From assembly GCF_900104815.1 (NCBI RefSeq), contig NZ_FNTD01000004.1:3426501-3490500 (forward strand): a stretch of DNA of 64,000 nt. The letters run 5' to 3'. The stretch comes from Streptomyces misionensis (GTDB lineage Bacteria; Actinomycetota; Actinomycetes; Streptomycetales; Streptomycetaceae). The translations under genes were made by a program, and so were the position numbers. The notes beneath the pieces were generated by a model. That model ran no database searches and was not told the origin of the DNA. It worked only from the letters and a program-made list of their open reading frames with translations. Below, in pieces: positions 1 to 8,718 of the stretch (its first letter is position 1; each line of letters starts with the position of its first letter).

Positions 1-361
1 GCAGGTGTTCGGGGTCGGCGTCCTTGAGGCGGTCGGCCGTTCGGGCGATGAGGCCGCCTTCGGCGGCGCGCCGGGCGCGCAGCTCGCGGCCGCGGTGCAC
101 CTGTTCGGTGACGTTGGCGAGGTGGAAGTAGGTGGAGAAGGCGCGTACGAGCTTGGCCGCGGTCTCCAGTTCGGTGCCGCGCAGCAGCTCGGCGGCGGCC
201 TCGCCGTCCTCACGGGTGAGGCGGCGGACCTTCTCGACCAGTTCGAGGAGTTCGGGGCCTTCCTGCCGTACGAGGGTCTCTCCGAGGAGATCACCCAGGC
301 GGCGGATGTCGGCGCGCAGTTCGCTGCCGGTCGTGGTGGTCTGGTCGTCGGCACTGCTCAC
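1..361 (-). CDS. ppc: Phosphoenolpyruvate carboxylase, N-terminal part (runs off the window)
   Basis: Only the first 120 codons are present. They read MSSADDQTTTTGSELRADIR and later contain LVRAFSTYFHLANVTEQVHR, the conserved N-terminal core of bacterial PEP carboxylase, which is about 900 residues long. The enzyme carboxylates phosphoenolpyruvate to oxaloacetate with bicarbonate and refills the TCA cycle; it is cytosolic. The GTG start at 361 is preceded by AAGGAG at a normal distance. The catalytic centre lies outside the window. The divergent 291-bp gap to the desaturase gene carries both promoters. Family assignment rests on the recognisable N-terminal sequence only. Confidence 0.9.
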   Translation of the reverse strand, partial: MSSADDQTTTTGSELRADIRRLGDLLGETLVRQEGPELLELVEKVRRLTREDGEAAAELLRGTELETAAKLVRAFSTYFHLANVTEQVHRGRELRARRAAEGGLIARTADRLKDADPEHL

Positions 362-559
362 AGGTGCGGCTCCTTGCAGTGTTGAAGCGTCTCGGGGAGG
401 TACCCGGCCGTCTGCCGCGCGGCCTGGTGCCGCATACGGGCCGGAGCGTCCGGGAAGGAAACTTCAGCGGACCGCGCTGTCCGACCGATTCCAAGGATAG
501 GTGTCGATGGGGACGCGCAGACGCTCGGGCTCTTGCCGCCGCTCGACACGCTGCCATAC

Positions 560-589
560 TTACGTCGCCGTAGGTTACGGAACCGTAGG
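560..589. promoter_or_regulatory. Tandem 15-bp operator repeats upstream of the desaturase-TetR pair
   Basis: Two perfectly adjacent copies of TTACGNNNCCGTAGG lie at 560-574 and 575-589. Each contains the dyad TACG-N4-CGTA. A possible promoter (TTGCCG at 533-538, CATACT at 555-560) abuts them, so a bound protein would cover the start site. The likely ligand is the TetR protein encoded as the second gene of the operon; this is inferred from position and symmetry. The rest of the 362-652 gap holds only the ppc promoter side and no gene. Confidence 0.6.
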
Positions 590-652
590 GAGCACGCCCG
601 GTTCCGGCGGCCCGGCATCCACCCCCGACCCTCGACCCCACAGGGGACGCGC

Positions 653-1660
653 ATGACCTCACACTCCGATGTGATCGACGAGGCCCGGAAGGCCCCCGAG
701 ACCCTGATTTCCTCCGCCACGCTGGGCGGTGAGAAGAAGCGTTCGATCGAGCAGATCACGCTGCTGCTCTTCATCACCCTGCCGTTCCTGGCGCTGGTGG
801 CCGCCGTGCCGCTGGCCTGGGGCTGGGGGGTGAGCTGGCTCGATCTGGGCCTGCTGGTGTTCTTCTACTTCCTGGGGTGCCACGGCATCACGATCGGTTT
901 CCACCGGTATTTCACCCACGGTTCGTTCAAGGCGAAGCGGCCGCTGCGGATCGCGCTGGCGATCATGGGGTCGCTGGCGGTCGAGGGCCCGCTGGTGCGC
1001 TGGGTGGCCGATCACCGCAAGCACCACAAGTTCTCCGACGCGGAGGGTGACCCGCACTCGCCGTGGAAGTACGGCGAGACGGTTCCGGCGCTGATGAAGG
1101 GCCTGTGGTGGGCGCACATCGGCTGGATGTTCGACGAGGAGCAGACCCCGCAGGAGAAGTACGCGCCGGATCTGATCAAGGACCCGGCGCTGCGGGCGAT
1201 CTCCCGCCAGTTCGTGCTGTGGACGGCGGTGTCGCTGCTGGCGCCCGCGCTGATCGGCGGGCTGGTGACCATGTCCTGGCAGGGCGCCGTGACCGCGTTC
1301 TTCTGGGGTTCACTCGTCCGGGTTGCGCTGCTGCACCATGTGACCTGGTCGATCAACTCGATCTGTCACGCGGTGGGCCGGCGGCCGTTCAAGTCGCGCG
1401 ACCGTTCGGGCAACGTGTGGTGGCTGGCGGTGCTGTCGTGCGGTGAGTCCTGGCACAACCTGCACCATGCCGACCCGACGTCGGCGCGGCACGGGGTGAT
1501 GCGCGGGCAGATCGACTCCTCGGCCCGGTTCATCCGGATCTTCGAGCAACTGGGCTGGGCGTACGACGTGCGCTGGCCGTCACGCTCGCGTATCGATTCG
1601 CGTCGCGACGACGCGGATGGCGGCTCCCGGCGCCGGAGGCAGGCCGCCGAGGCGGCATGA
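653..1660 (+). CDS. Acyl-CoA / fatty acid desaturase, membrane-bound, delta-9 type
   Basis: A protein of 335 residues from the ATG at 653, preceded by GGGGA. All three histidine boxes of the membrane fatty-acid desaturase family are visible: HRYFTH, HRKHH, and HNLHH near the C-terminus. These bind the di-iron centre that inserts a double bond into a saturated acyl chain. Hydrophobic stretches around residues 40-85 and 195-230 should form the membrane segments. An in-frame extension back to 533 crosses the promoter and operator and is rejected. The stop overlaps the start of the TetR gene in ATGA, indicating translational coupling. Expected role: adjusting membrane unsaturation. The electron donor is not encoded nearby. 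Confidence 0.88.
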   Translation: MTSHSDVIDEARKAPETLISSATLGGEKKRSIEQITLLLFITLPFLALVAAVPLAWGWGVSWLDLGLLVFFYFLGCHGITIGFHRYFTHGSFKAKRPLRIALAIMGSLAVEGPLVRWVADHRKHHKFSDAEGDPHSPWKYGETVPALMKGLWWAHIGWMFDEEQTPQEKYAPDLIKDPALRAISRQFVLWTAVSLLAPALIGGLVTMSWQGAVTAFFWGSLVRVALLHHVTWSINSICHAVGRRPFKSRDRSGNVWWLAVLSCGESWHNLHHADPTSARHGVMRGQIDSSARFIRIFEQLGWAYDVRWPSRSRIDSRRDDADGGSRRRRQAAEAA

Positions 1661-2334
1661 TTGACGCCGTGGCGACCGATTCCAGCAGCAATCCAGGAAA
1701 TGACAAGCAGCGGCGGACCCGCCGGACCCGTATGACCGGTGCCGAGCGCCGCCAGCAGTTGCTGGAGATCGGTCGCACGCTCTTCGCGGCGAAGGGTTTC
1801 GAGGGCACGTCGGTGGAGGAGATCGCGGCGAAGGCCGGGGTGTCCAAGCCGGTGGTGTACGAACACTTCGGCGGCAAGGAGGGGCTGTACGCGGTGGTGG
1901 TCGACCGCGAGATGCGGCGGCTGCTGGAGATGGTGACCGGTTCGCTCACGGCGGGCCATCCGCGGGAGCTGTGCGAGCAGGCGGCGTTCGCGCTGCTCGA
2001 CTACATCGAGGAGTACACGGACGGTTTCCGCATCCTGGTGCGGGACTCGCCGATCCCGCAGTCGACCGGGTCGTTCGCGTCGCTGATCTCCGACATCGCC
2101 ACGCAGGTGGAGGACATCCTGGGCCGCGAGTTCAAGTCCCGCGGCTTTGATCCCAAGCTGGCCCCGCTGTACGCGCAGGCGCTGGTGGGCATGGTCGCCC
2201 TGACCGGGCAGTGGTGGCTGGACGTGCGCCGCCCGAAGAAGGCGGAGGTCGCCGCGCACCTGGTGAACCTGGCGTGGCACGGCCTGGACGGCCTGGAGCA
2301 GCGGCCGCGGCTGATAGGTCACCGCAAGGCGTAG
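1657..2334 (+). CDS. TetR-family regulator coupled to the desaturase
   Basis: A protein of 225 residues whose start overlaps the desaturase stop (ATGA). A basic, disordered N-terminal 25 residues is followed by a classic TetR helix-turn-helix, from ERRQQLLEIGRTLFAAKGFE through GVSKPVVYEHFGGKEGLYAV. The C-terminal two thirds is the helical ligand and dimer domain. Co-transcription with the desaturase and the tandem dyads upstream of the operon suggest autoregulation together with desaturase control, probably sensing acyl-CoA or membrane status. The ligand is inferred, not seen. Confidence 0.85.
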   Translation: MIDAVATDSSSNPGNDKQRRTRRTRMTGAERRQQLLEIGRTLFAAKGFEGTSVEEIAAKAGVSKPVVYEHFGGKEGLYAVVVDREMRRLLEMVTGSLTAGHPRELCEQAAFALLDYIEEYTDGFRILVRDSPIPQSTGSFASLISDIATQVEDILGREFKSRGFDPKLAPLYAQALVGMVALTGQWWLDVRRPKKAEVAAHLVNLAWHGLDGLEQRPRLIGHRKA

Positions 2335-2413
2335 GCCGCGAGGCGGTGCGACGCCGGCCCCGTCTGCCGCGTGGGTGACCGCCGTCCGTCCGCGTCCGGC
2401 GGGCGGTGGCCGG

Positions 2414-2779
2414 TCACCGCGGCTGGAGGAATTCCAGGCGGTTGCCGACGGGGTCTCGCGAGGAGAAGCGCCGGTGGCCGGGGAGGCCGTCGTCCCAGGT
2501 CACGGGCGCGCCATGGGCGGCGAGCCGGGCCGCCCAGGCGTCGATGCCGTGGACCCGCAGGCCCGGGTGGGCCTTGTCCGCGGGGCGGAAGCCGGGGTCG
2601 ATGCCGAGGTGGAGCCGGACCGTGCCGGACTCGAACCAGCAGCCGCCGCGGGCCGCGAGGGCGGGCGGCTTGGGCACCTCGGTCAGGCCGAGGACGCCGG
2701 TGTAGTAGGCCCGCAGGGCGTCCTCGGAGCCGGGCGGTGCCGCCAGTTGCACGTGGTCGAGCGCGACGAGCACCGTCAC
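2414..2779 (-). CDS. VOC-family (glyoxalase/bleomycin-resistance fold) protein
   Basis: A single-domain vicinal-oxygen-chelate protein of 121 residues. It has the paired beta-alpha-beta-beta-beta modules, with ALDHVQLAAPPG at the start and a C-terminal DPVGNRLEFLQ, the usual metal-binding Glu region of the fold. The GTG start overlaps the TGA of the upstream methyltransferase gene (GTGA), so the two are translated together. The substrate is unknown. Relatives include methylmalonyl-CoA epimerase, glyoxalase I and drug-binding proteins; none can be chosen from sequence alone. Co-expression with tam suggests a link to the same metabolic stress. Confidence 0.75.
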   Translation of the reverse strand: MTVLVALDHVQLAAPPGSEDALRAYYTGVLGLTEVPKPPALAARGGCWFESGTVRLHLGIDPGFRPADKAHPGLRVHGIDAWAARLAAHGAPVTWDDGLPGHRRFSSRDPVGNRLEFLQPR

Positions 2780-3588
2780 TCTCCCTTGACCGCGACGGCG
2801 AACAGGCGGCGGAAGGGCAGCACCGTGCCGTAGGGGGCGCTCGGGTAGGCCGCGCGCAGCAGGTCCCGGTACTCGGCCAGGAACGCCTCCCGCGCCTCGG
2901 GGTCGTCGCCGAGGGCGGTCAGCGCGGGCCGCAGGCCGGTGCCCTTCACCCAGTCGAGGACGGGGTCCTCGCCCTCCAGGACGTGCAGGTAGGTGGTCTG
3001 CCAGACGTCGGGGGCGAGGCCGAGGCGGGCGAGCCGGTCCAGGTAGGCCTCCGGGGTGTGCACGGAGTCGGTGCGGCGCAGCAGGCCGGCGAGGCGGTCC
3101 CGCCAGCGCGGGGTGCCGGCCAGTTCGCGCATGAGGGCGTGCAGCGGGGCGTCGACGTTGTCCGGCACCTGGAAGGCGAAGACCGCGCCGGGCCGCAGCG
3201 CGGCGGTCCAGTCGGCGAAGCGGTCGAGGTGGCCCGGCACCCACTGCAAGGTGGCGTTGCTGACGATCAGGTCGTACGGCTCCTCGGGCGTCCACGCCCG
3301 CGCGTCGGCGTGGGCGAAGTCCAGGCGGCCGCCGCCGGCCGTGGGGCCCTCGTGCTCGGTGTGGGCGCGGTCCAGCATCTCGGGCGAGTTGTCGTAGCCG
3401 GTGATGTGCGCGGTGGGCCAGCGGTCGGCGAGCGTCGCGGTGACGTTGCCGGGGCCGCAGCCGAGGTCGGCGATGCGGGGCCGGTCGCCGGGCAGGGCGG
3501 GGACGCGGGCGAGGAGGTCGGCGAAGGGGCGGGCGCGGTGCCCGGCGTGGCGGAGGTACTGCGCGGGGTCCCAGATCGGTGTCGTCAT
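2776..3588 (-). CDS. tam: Trans-aconitate 2-methyltransferase
   Basis: A class I SAM-dependent methyltransferase of 270 residues. Motif I reads IADLGCGPGNVT; then come GYDNSPEML (acidic loop binding SAM ribose) and DLIVSNATLQWVP. TTPIWDPAQYL at the N-terminus is typical of Tam. The enzyme methylates trans-aconitate, an inhibitor of aconitase formed from cis-aconitate, and so protects the TCA cycle. The ATG at 3588 is chosen over an upstream in-frame ATG because AAGGTGG precedes it. It is divergent from a MarR gene with strong shared operators, the arrangement described for tam/TamR in S. coelicolor. Confidence 0.9.
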   Translation of the reverse strand: MTTPIWDPAQYLRHAGHRARPFADLLARVPALPGDRPRIADLGCGPGNVTATLADRWPTAHITGYDNSPEMLDRAHTEHEGPTAGGGRLDFAHADARAWTPEEPYDLIVSNATLQWVPGHLDRFADWTAALRPGAVFAFQVPDNVDAPLHALMRELAGTPRWRDRLAGLLRRTDSVHTPEAYLDRLARLGLAPDVWQTTYLHVLEGEDPVLDWVKGTGLRPALTALGDDPEAREAFLAEYRDLLRAAYPSAPYGTVLPFRRLFAVAVKGE

Positions 3589-3612
3589 GTGATCCACCTT
3601 CCCGTGCAATTC

Positions 3613-3658
3613 ATCTTGATGTCAAGATACTTGAGAGAAAGAGACTCGATGCCAAGAG
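3613..3658. promoter_or_regulatory. MarR/TamR operators between tam and tamR
   Basis: A perfect inverted repeat ATCTTGATGTCAAGAT lies at 3613-3628. Its right arm is also the left arm of a second dyad, TCAAG-ATA-CTTGA (3622-3634), giving three phased half-sites. A weaker copy, CTCGATGCCAAGAG, lies at 3645-3658; its centre is 31 bp away, about three helical turns. Known: MarR proteins bind 16-18 bp dyads of this kind and TamR controls both genes divergently. Inference: the protein encoded at 3692 binds here. Confidence 0.8.
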
Positions 3659-3691
3659 ACTTCACATCGACACAACCACTACACTGATCTC

Positions 3692-4189
3692 ATGGAGGAC
3701 GAGGTCGATCGGCTGGTCGCAGCGTGGCGCCGGGAGCGCCCGGACCTCGACGTGGAGCCGCTGGAAGTGCTCAGCCGGGTGAGCCGGCTCGCCCGGCACC
3801 TGGACCGCGCCCGCCGGCTCGCGTTCGCCGAGCACCAGCTGGAGCCCTGGGAGTTCGACGTGCTGACCGCGCTGCGGCGCGCGGGCACGCCGTACCAGCT
3901 CTCCCCCGGCCAGCTGCTGACCCAGACCCTCGTCACCTCCGGCACCATGACCAACCGGATCGACCGGCTGGCGAAGAAGGGCCTGGTCGAGCGGCTGCCC
4001 GATCCGAGCGACCGGCGGGGCGTGCTGGTGCGGCTGACCGACACCGGCCGCGACCGCGCGGACGAGTCGCTCGCGGGACTGCTGGAGCAGGAGCGGGCCA
4101 TCCTCGGCGAGCTGTCGCGGGCGCAGCGGGCGGAACTGGCCGGTCTGCTACGCCAGCTGACCGCCCCGTTCGACAACATCCCCGGTTAG
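3692..4189 (+). CDS. tamR: MarR-family regulator (TamR type)
   Basis: A winged-helix protein of 165 residues. The recognition region is TLVTSGTMTNRIDRLAKKGL, followed by the wing DPSDRRGVLVRLTDTG, both diagnostic of MarR. The acidic and Arg-rich N-terminal helix is long, as in the urate-responsive MarR subgroup to which TamR belongs. The TamR of S. coelicolor responds to trans-aconitate and citrate and derepresses tam. Divergent position to tam and the perfect operator support the assignment. Its last 42 bp overlap the end of the convergent response-regulator gene, which may allow antisense interference. Confidence 0.85.
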   Translation: MEDEVDRLVAAWRRERPDLDVEPLEVLSRVSRLARHLDRARRLAFAEHQLEPWEFDVLTALRRAGTPYQLSPGQLLTQTLVTSGTMTNRIDRLAKKGLVERLPDPSDRRGVLVRLTDTGRDRADESLAGLLEQERAILGELSRAQRAELAGLLRQLTAPFDNIPG

Positions 4190-4915
4190 GTCCACCGGTC
4201 CCACCCCGGCCCGGCGGGCCAGGGCGACGGCGGCCAGCGTGGAGTGGACGCCCAGCTTGCCCAGGACGTTCTGCATATGGGTGCGCACGGTGTGCGGGGA
4301 CAGGTACAGCCGCTCGGCGACGGCCTTGCGGCCCAGACCGGCGACCATGCACCGCAGCACCTCCCGCTCCCTGGGGGTGAGGGACTCCACCAGGCGTTCG
4401 CTCTCGCTGCGGTGCTTGCGTGCGGCGGTCAGCTCCTTGAGGACGCCGGTCAGCAGGGCGGGCGGCAGATGCGTCTCACCGCGCAGCACGCCCCGGATCA
4501 CCGCGAGCAGCCGCGACAGCGAGCAGTCCTTGGCGACCCAGCCGGAGGCGCCGGCCCCCAGGGCGAGGGCGGCGCGGCGGGGGTCGTCCTTCTCCGCGAG
4601 GACGACGGTGCGCACGGCGGGGTGGGCGGTGCGCACCCCGGCGACCAGGGAGATGCCGTCGACCAAGCCGTCCTCGTCCGCCGCCCGCACGGACACCGTG
4701 GGACGCCCGACGGCGGGCCGGCCGCCCAGGTCGGCGTCGACGAGCAGGACGTCGTAGCGGCGGCCCTCGGCGGCCGCCCGCTCCAGGCAGCGCAGCGCGG
4801 CCGGGCCGCTGCCGGCGGCGAAGACCTCGACGTCGGGCTCGGCGGCCAGGGCGGCGGCGAGCGACTCGGCGAAGATGCGGTGGTCGTCCACGACCAGGAC
4901 TCGGATACGAACCAC
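4148..4915 (-). CDS. Orphan NarL/LuxR-type response regulator
   Basis: A protein of 255 residues with a GTG start preceded by a G-rich ribosome site. The receiver begins RVLVVDDHRIFAESLAAAL, with candidate phosphoacceptor Asp60 in YDVLLVDADLGG and the conserved Lys in GWVAKD. Between Asp60 and the next helix sits an unusual loop of about 20 residues (RPAVGRPTVSVRAADEDG). The C-terminal LuxR helix-turn-helix is complete, from LTPREREVLRCMVAGLGRKA to LYLSPHTVRTHMQNVLGKLG. No histidine kinase lies next to it. The gene is convergent with tamR and overlaps it by 42 bp. Target genes cannot be deduced. Confidence 0.82.
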   Translation of the reverse strand: MVRIRVLVVDDHRIFAESLAAALAAEPDVEVFAAGSGPAALRCLERAAAEGRRYDVLLVDADLGGRPAVGRPTVSVRAADEDGLVDGISLVAGVRTAHPAVRTVVLAEKDDPRRAALALGAGASGWVAKDCSLSRLLAVIRGVLRGETHLPPALLTGVLKELTAARKHRSESERLVESLTPREREVLRCMVAGLGRKAVAERLYLSPHTVRTHMQNVLGKLGVHSTLAAVALARRAGVGPVDLTGDVVERGGQLA

Positions 4916-5031
4916 TGAACCCCCTGAACGGCGCCGGCCCCCACCGGCGCTGTATCTCAGCGTACGGATACCGGCACGCAGCGGAAGGAGATTTACAGAA
5001 CTGGCCGTCGGGCGCGTTTATGGTGTGCCGC

Positions 5032-5472
5032 ATGTTTCGTATTGAGGCGGAAGTCGACAAGGCACGACGCGATCTGCTCCATGCCCGACTGCGGGACACC
5101 AACACGGCGGCGTCCCCGGTCCTCGCGGCCCTGCGCAACACCCCCGCCGAACGCGAGTACCCGCTCCACGTCTGGGCGCTGGACCCCTCAGGCGCGCTGG
5201 CGGGCGGGCTGGTGGGCCACACCTGGACCACCTGGCTGCACGTCGCCCTCCTCTGGGTCGACGCCCGCCACCGCGGCACGGGCCTGGGCACCCACCTCCT
5301 CACCCAGGCCGAGCACCTCGCCGCCGACCGCGGCTGCACGGCCTCCCGCCTGGAGACCTGGGACTTCCAGGCCCCGGGGTTCTACGGCAGGAACGGCTAC
5401 GAGGTGGTCTGCGCGATCCCCGACTACCCGCCGGGCGTCACCGAGTACACGCTGGTGAAGCGCCTGGTCTGA
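5032..5472 (+). CDS. GNAT-family N-acetyltransferase
   Basis: About 146 residues. The acetyl-CoA binding motif A reads WVDARHRGTGLGTHLL, and the C-terminal GFYGRNGYEVVC is the usual strand-helix end of GNAT enzymes. The acceptor substrate is unknown. An ATG at 5020 is also in frame, but neither start has a close ribosome site. TATGGT at 5019-5024 lies 7 nt before the ATG at 5032, which fits a leaderless message starting there. Gene content on both sides gives no functional hint. Confidence 0.75.
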   Translation: MFRIEAEVDKARRDLLHARLRDTNTAASPVLAALRNTPAEREYPLHVWALDPSGALAGGLVGHTWTTWLHVALLWVDARHRGTGLGTHLLTQAEHLAADRGCTASRLETWDFQAPGFYGRNGYEVVCAIPDYPPGVTEYTLVKRLV

Positions 5473-5509
5473 CGGCGGCCCGCCCCGGGCCCGCGCCCCG
5501 CGGCGGCCC

Positions 5510-6664
5510 TCACAGCAGCCGGCGCGCTCCCGCCGACGGCACCGCCTCGAACACCCGCGGGGAGGTGAACTCCGCCGCGGTGAACGCCTCTTCCAGGGCC
5601 TTGGTCAGGGAGGGGACCTCCGCGGAACCGGTGAGGACGACGGCCGAGCCGCCGAAGCCGCCGCCGGTCATCCGGGCGCCCAGCGCGCCGTGCGCGAGGG
5701 CGGTGTCCACGACCAGGTCCAGCTCCGGGCAGGAGACGCGGAAGTCGTCGCGCAGGGAGACGTGGCCCTCGGTGAGGACCGGCCCGATGGCGCGGGTGTC
5801 ACCGGACCGGAGCAGGGCGATCGTGCGTTCCACCCGGTGGTTCTCCGTCACCACGTGCCGGACCAGGCGGCGGACCTCCTCCTCGTCGCCCAGCCGCGCG
5901 AGCGCCGCGTCCAGGCCGTCGTAGGGGATGTCGCGCAGGGCGTCCACGCCCAAGAGGGCCGCGCCCTTCTCGCAGCCGGCCCGGCGCCTGCCGTACTCGC
6001 CGCCGCTGTGGGCGTGCTTGACCTGGGTGTCGACCACCAGCAGGCGCAGGCCCTCGGCCGCGAGGTCGAAGGGGATCTGCCGCTGGGACAGGTCCCGGGT
6101 GTCGAGGAAGAGGGCGTTGCCCTGCTCGCAGCACGCGGACGCGGTCTGGTCCATGATGCCGGTCGGCGCGCCGACGTAGACGTTCTCCGCGCGCTGGCAC
6201 AGGCGGGCCAGCCGCCAGCGCGGCAGGCCGAGCCCGTGCAGATCGTTCAGCGCGAGGGCGGTCACCACCTCCAGGGCGGCGGAGGAGGACAGGCCCGCGC
6301 CCGCGGGGACGGTCGAGGACAGGTGGACGTCCGCGCCGGTCAGCTCGTGGCCGGCCTCGCGCAGCGCCCAGACGACACCGGCCGGGTACGCCGTCCACTC
6401 GCCGTCGGTGCCGGGGGCGAGCGCGTCCAGGCGCAGTTCGGCGACGCCGCCTTCCATGTCCGCCGAGTGCAGGCGCAGCAGGCCGTCGTCCCGGCGGGAG
6501 ACCGCCGCGACCGCCTGGTGCGGCAGTGCGAACGGCATGACGAAGCCGTCGTTGTAGTCGGTGTGCTCGCCGATCAGGTTGACCCTGCCCGGCGCCGCCC
6601 ACACCCCCTCCGGGCGCGCCCCGTACAGCTCGGTGAAGCGCTCGGCGACCTGCTCTGCCCCCAC
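5510..6664 (-). CDS. galK: Galactokinase
   Basis: A GHMP-family kinase of 384 residues. The galactose signature GRVNLIGEHTDYNDGFVMPFAL is near residue 25, the ATP loop is VPAGAGLSSSAALE, and the C-terminal motif is MTGGGFGGSAVVL. It phosphorylates galactose at C1, the first step of the Leloir pathway. The GTG start shares one base with the galE stop (TAGTG) and follows GAAGGAGG, so it is translationally coupled. It is the last gene of the galT-galE-galK operon. Confidence 0.95.
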   Translation of the reverse strand: MGAEQVAERFTELYGARPEGVWAAPGRVNLIGEHTDYNDGFVMPFALPHQAVAAVSRRDDGLLRLHSADMEGGVAELRLDALAPGTDGEWTAYPAGVVWALREAGHELTGADVHLSSTVPAGAGLSSSAALEVVTALALNDLHGLGLPRWRLARLCQRAENVYVGAPTGIMDQTASACCEQGNALFLDTRDLSQRQIPFDLAAEGLRLLVVDTQVKHAHSGGEYGRRRAGCEKGAALLGVDALRDIPYDGLDAALARLGDEEEVRRLVRHVVTENHRVERTIALLRSGDTRAIGPVLTEGHVSLRDDFRVSCPELDLVVDTALAHGALGARMTGGGFGGSAVVLTGSAEVPSLTKALEEAFTAAEFTSPRVFEAVPSAGARRLL

Positions 6665-7626
6665 TAGTCCTCCTTCGAGAGGTGCTGCGCGAACTCCCAG
6701 GCGTCCGCGACGATGCCCGCGAGATCCGCGCGGGTCGGGTTCCAGCCCAGTTTCTCGCGGGCGGTGTCCGCGGCGGCGACCAGGACCGCCGGGTCGCCGC
6801 CGCGGCGCGGGGCGATCACCTCGGGGATCGGGTGCCCGGTGACCTCGCGGACGGTCTCGATGACCTGGCGGACCGAGAAGCCGTTGCCGTTGCCCAGGTT
6901 GCAGATCAGGTGCTCGCCCGGCCGGGCCGCCGTCAGCGCCAGCAGATGGGCCTCGGCCAGGTCCGCGACGTGGATGTAGTCGCGGACGCAGGTGCCGTCG
7001 GGGGTGGGGTAGTCGTCGCCGTACACCGAGATGGCGTCGCGGCGGCCCTGGGCGACCTGGAGGACCAGCGGGATCAGGTGCGACTCGGGGTCGTGCCGCT
7101 CGCCGTGGACGCCGTAGGCCCCGGCCACGTTGAAGTAGCGCAGGGAGACCGCCGCCAGGCCGTGGGCGTTCGCCTCGCTGGTGATCATGTGGTCGACGGC
7201 GAGCTTGGAGGCCCCGTAGGGGTTGGTGGGCCGGGTCGGGGCGGTCTCGGTGATCGGGACCTGGTCGGGCTCGCCGTAGGTGGCGGCCGTGGAGGAGAAG
7301 ACCAGGGTGCGCACGCCCGCCTCGCGCATCGCGCCGAGCAGGGCCATGCTGCCGGCGACGTTGTTGTCCCAGTACTTCTCCGGCTTCACCACGGACTCGC
7401 CGACCTGGGAGGACGCGGCGAAGTGCAGCACGCCGTCGTAGGAGGGGTCGAGCCACTTGGCGGCGTCGCGGATGTCGCCCTCGACGAAGGCGGCGCCGGC
7501 CGGGACTCCGGCGCGGAAGCCGGTGGAGAGGTTGTCGAGGACGGTGACCTCGTGCCCGGCCTCCAGCAGATGCCGGGCCACCACGCCGCCGACGTAACCC
7601 GCGCCACCCGTCACCAGGTACTTCAT
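6664..7626 (-). CDS. galE: UDP-glucose 4-epimerase
   Basis: An extended SDR of 320 residues. The N-terminus [14 protein letters not shown] is the NAD-binding Gly motif (GxxGxxG), and the catalytic YxxxK is [10 protein letters not shown], with Ser in [10 protein letters not shown]. It interconverts UDP-galactose and UDP-glucose and regenerates UDP-glucose for GalT. The start overlaps the galT stop in ATGA. Operon position between galT and galK leaves little doubt about the function. Confidence 0.95.
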   Translation of the reverse strand: MKYLVTGGAGYVGGVVARHLLEAGHEVTVLDNLSTGFRAGVPAGAAFVEGDIRDAAKWLDPSYDGVLHFAASSQVGESVVKPEKYWDNNVAGSMALLGAMREAGVRTLVFSSTAATYGEPDQVPITETAPTRPTNPYGASKLAVDHMITSEANAHGLAAVSLRYFNVAGAYGVHGERHDPESHLIPLVLQVAQGRRDAISVYGDDYPTPDGTCVRDYIHVADLAEAHLLALTAARPGEHLICNLGNGNGFSVRQVIETVREVTGHPIPEVIAPRRGGDPAVLVAAADTAREKLGWNPTRADLAGIVADAWEFAQHLSKED

Positions 7627-8684
7627 GAAGTCGCTACCTCTCGCAGTCGCTCGGCCGCGCGTTCCGGCGGCACATCGTTGATGAACACGCTCATGCCGGA
7701 CTCGGAACCCGCGAGGAACTTCAGCTTGCCGGAAGTGCGGCGGATGGTGAAAAGCTCGAGGTGGAGCGCGAAATCGTCCCGCGTCACCCCGTCGAAGCCG
7801 GGCAGCTCCCCGAACGGGGCCTGGTGCCAGGCGGAGATGTACGGCGTCGGCGGCTCCCCCTCGCCGAAGATGCGGTCGAAGCGCCGCAGCAGCTCCAGGT
7901 AGACGTGCGGGAACTCCGCGCGGGCCGCCTCGCCCAGCGCGGTGAGGTCGGGGACCCGGCGCTTGGGGTACAGGTGGACCTCGTAGGGCCAGTGCGCCGC
8001 GTACGGCACGAAGGCGGCCCAGTGCTCGCCGTCGAGGACGACCCGCTCGCCGGCGAGTTCCCGCCGCAGTACGGCGTCGAACAGGTTCTCCCCGTCGTTC
8101 GCCTCCCGGTGGGCGGCGAGCGAGCGGAGCATCAGCGCGGTGCGGGGGGTGGTGAAGGGGTAGGCGTAGATCTGTCCGTGCGGGTGGCCGAGCGTCACGC
8201 CGATCTCGGCGCCCCGGTTCTCGAAGCAGAACACCTGCTCCACGGAGGGCAGCCGGGACAGTTCCGCGGTGCGGTCGGTCCACGCGTCCAGCACCAGGCG
8301 CGCCTGCTCGGGGGTCAGATCGGCGAAGGACGCGTCGTGGTCGGAGGTGAAGCAGACGACCTCGCAGCGCCCGGAGTCACCGGCGAGGGAGGGGAAGCGG
8401 TTCTCGAAGACGACCACGTCGTAGGAGGAGTCCGGGACCTCGCTGAGCCGCTCGCCCCGGGTCGGGCACAGCGGGCACTGGTCGGCCGGCGGGTGGTAGG
8501 TGCGGCCCTGACGGTGGGAGGCGACGGCGACCCGGTCGCCGAGCAGCGGGTCGCGGCGGATCTCCGAGGTGGTGGCCGTGCGGTCCAGGGGGCGTCGGTC
8601 GACCGCGTCGCGCACGCCGTCGTCCCGCAGGTCGTAGTAGATCAGTTCGCGACCGTCGGCCAGCCGGGTCGGGGTCTTCTTCAC
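7623..8684 (-). CDS. galT: Galactose-1-phosphate uridylyltransferase
   Basis: A protein of 353 residues. The active-site motif is GHPHGQIY, in which the second His becomes uridylylated, and two metal-type Cys sit in CPLCP. It transfers UMP from UDP-glucose to galactose-1-phosphate. The start is taken as the GTG at 8684 because AAGGAG lies 6 nt upstream; an in-frame ATG at 8711 would add nine residues that contain this ribosome site. First gene of the gal operon, expected to be galactose-induced and glucose-repressed as in the characterised S. lividans galP1 system. Confidence 0.93.
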   Translation of the reverse strand: MKKTPTRLADGRELIYYDLRDDGVRDAVDRRPLDRTATTSEIRRDPLLGDRVAVASHRQGRTYHPPADQCPLCPTRGERLSEVPDSSYDVVVFENRFPSLAGDSGRCEVVCFTSDHDASFADLTPEQARLVLDAWTDRTAELSRLPSVEQVFCFENRGAEIGVTLGHPHGQIYAYPFTTPRTALMLRSLAAHREANDGENLFDAVLRRELAGERVVLDGEHWAAFVPYAAHWPYEVHLYPKRRVPDLTALGEAARAEFPHVYLELLRRFDRIFGEGEPPTPYISAWHQAPFGELPGFDGVTRDDFALHLELFTIRRTSGKLKFLAGSESGMSVFINDVPPERAAERLREVATS

Positions 8685-8718
8685 GCTGGACTCCTTGGTC
8701 AGCCCACTCATCCCTCAA

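Noticed and set aside
2371..3687. A 438-codon plus-strand frame opposite the VOC and tam genes
   Set aside because: It is low-complexity Arg/Gly sequence and runs through the tam-tamR operator; the minus strand genes have clear motifs.
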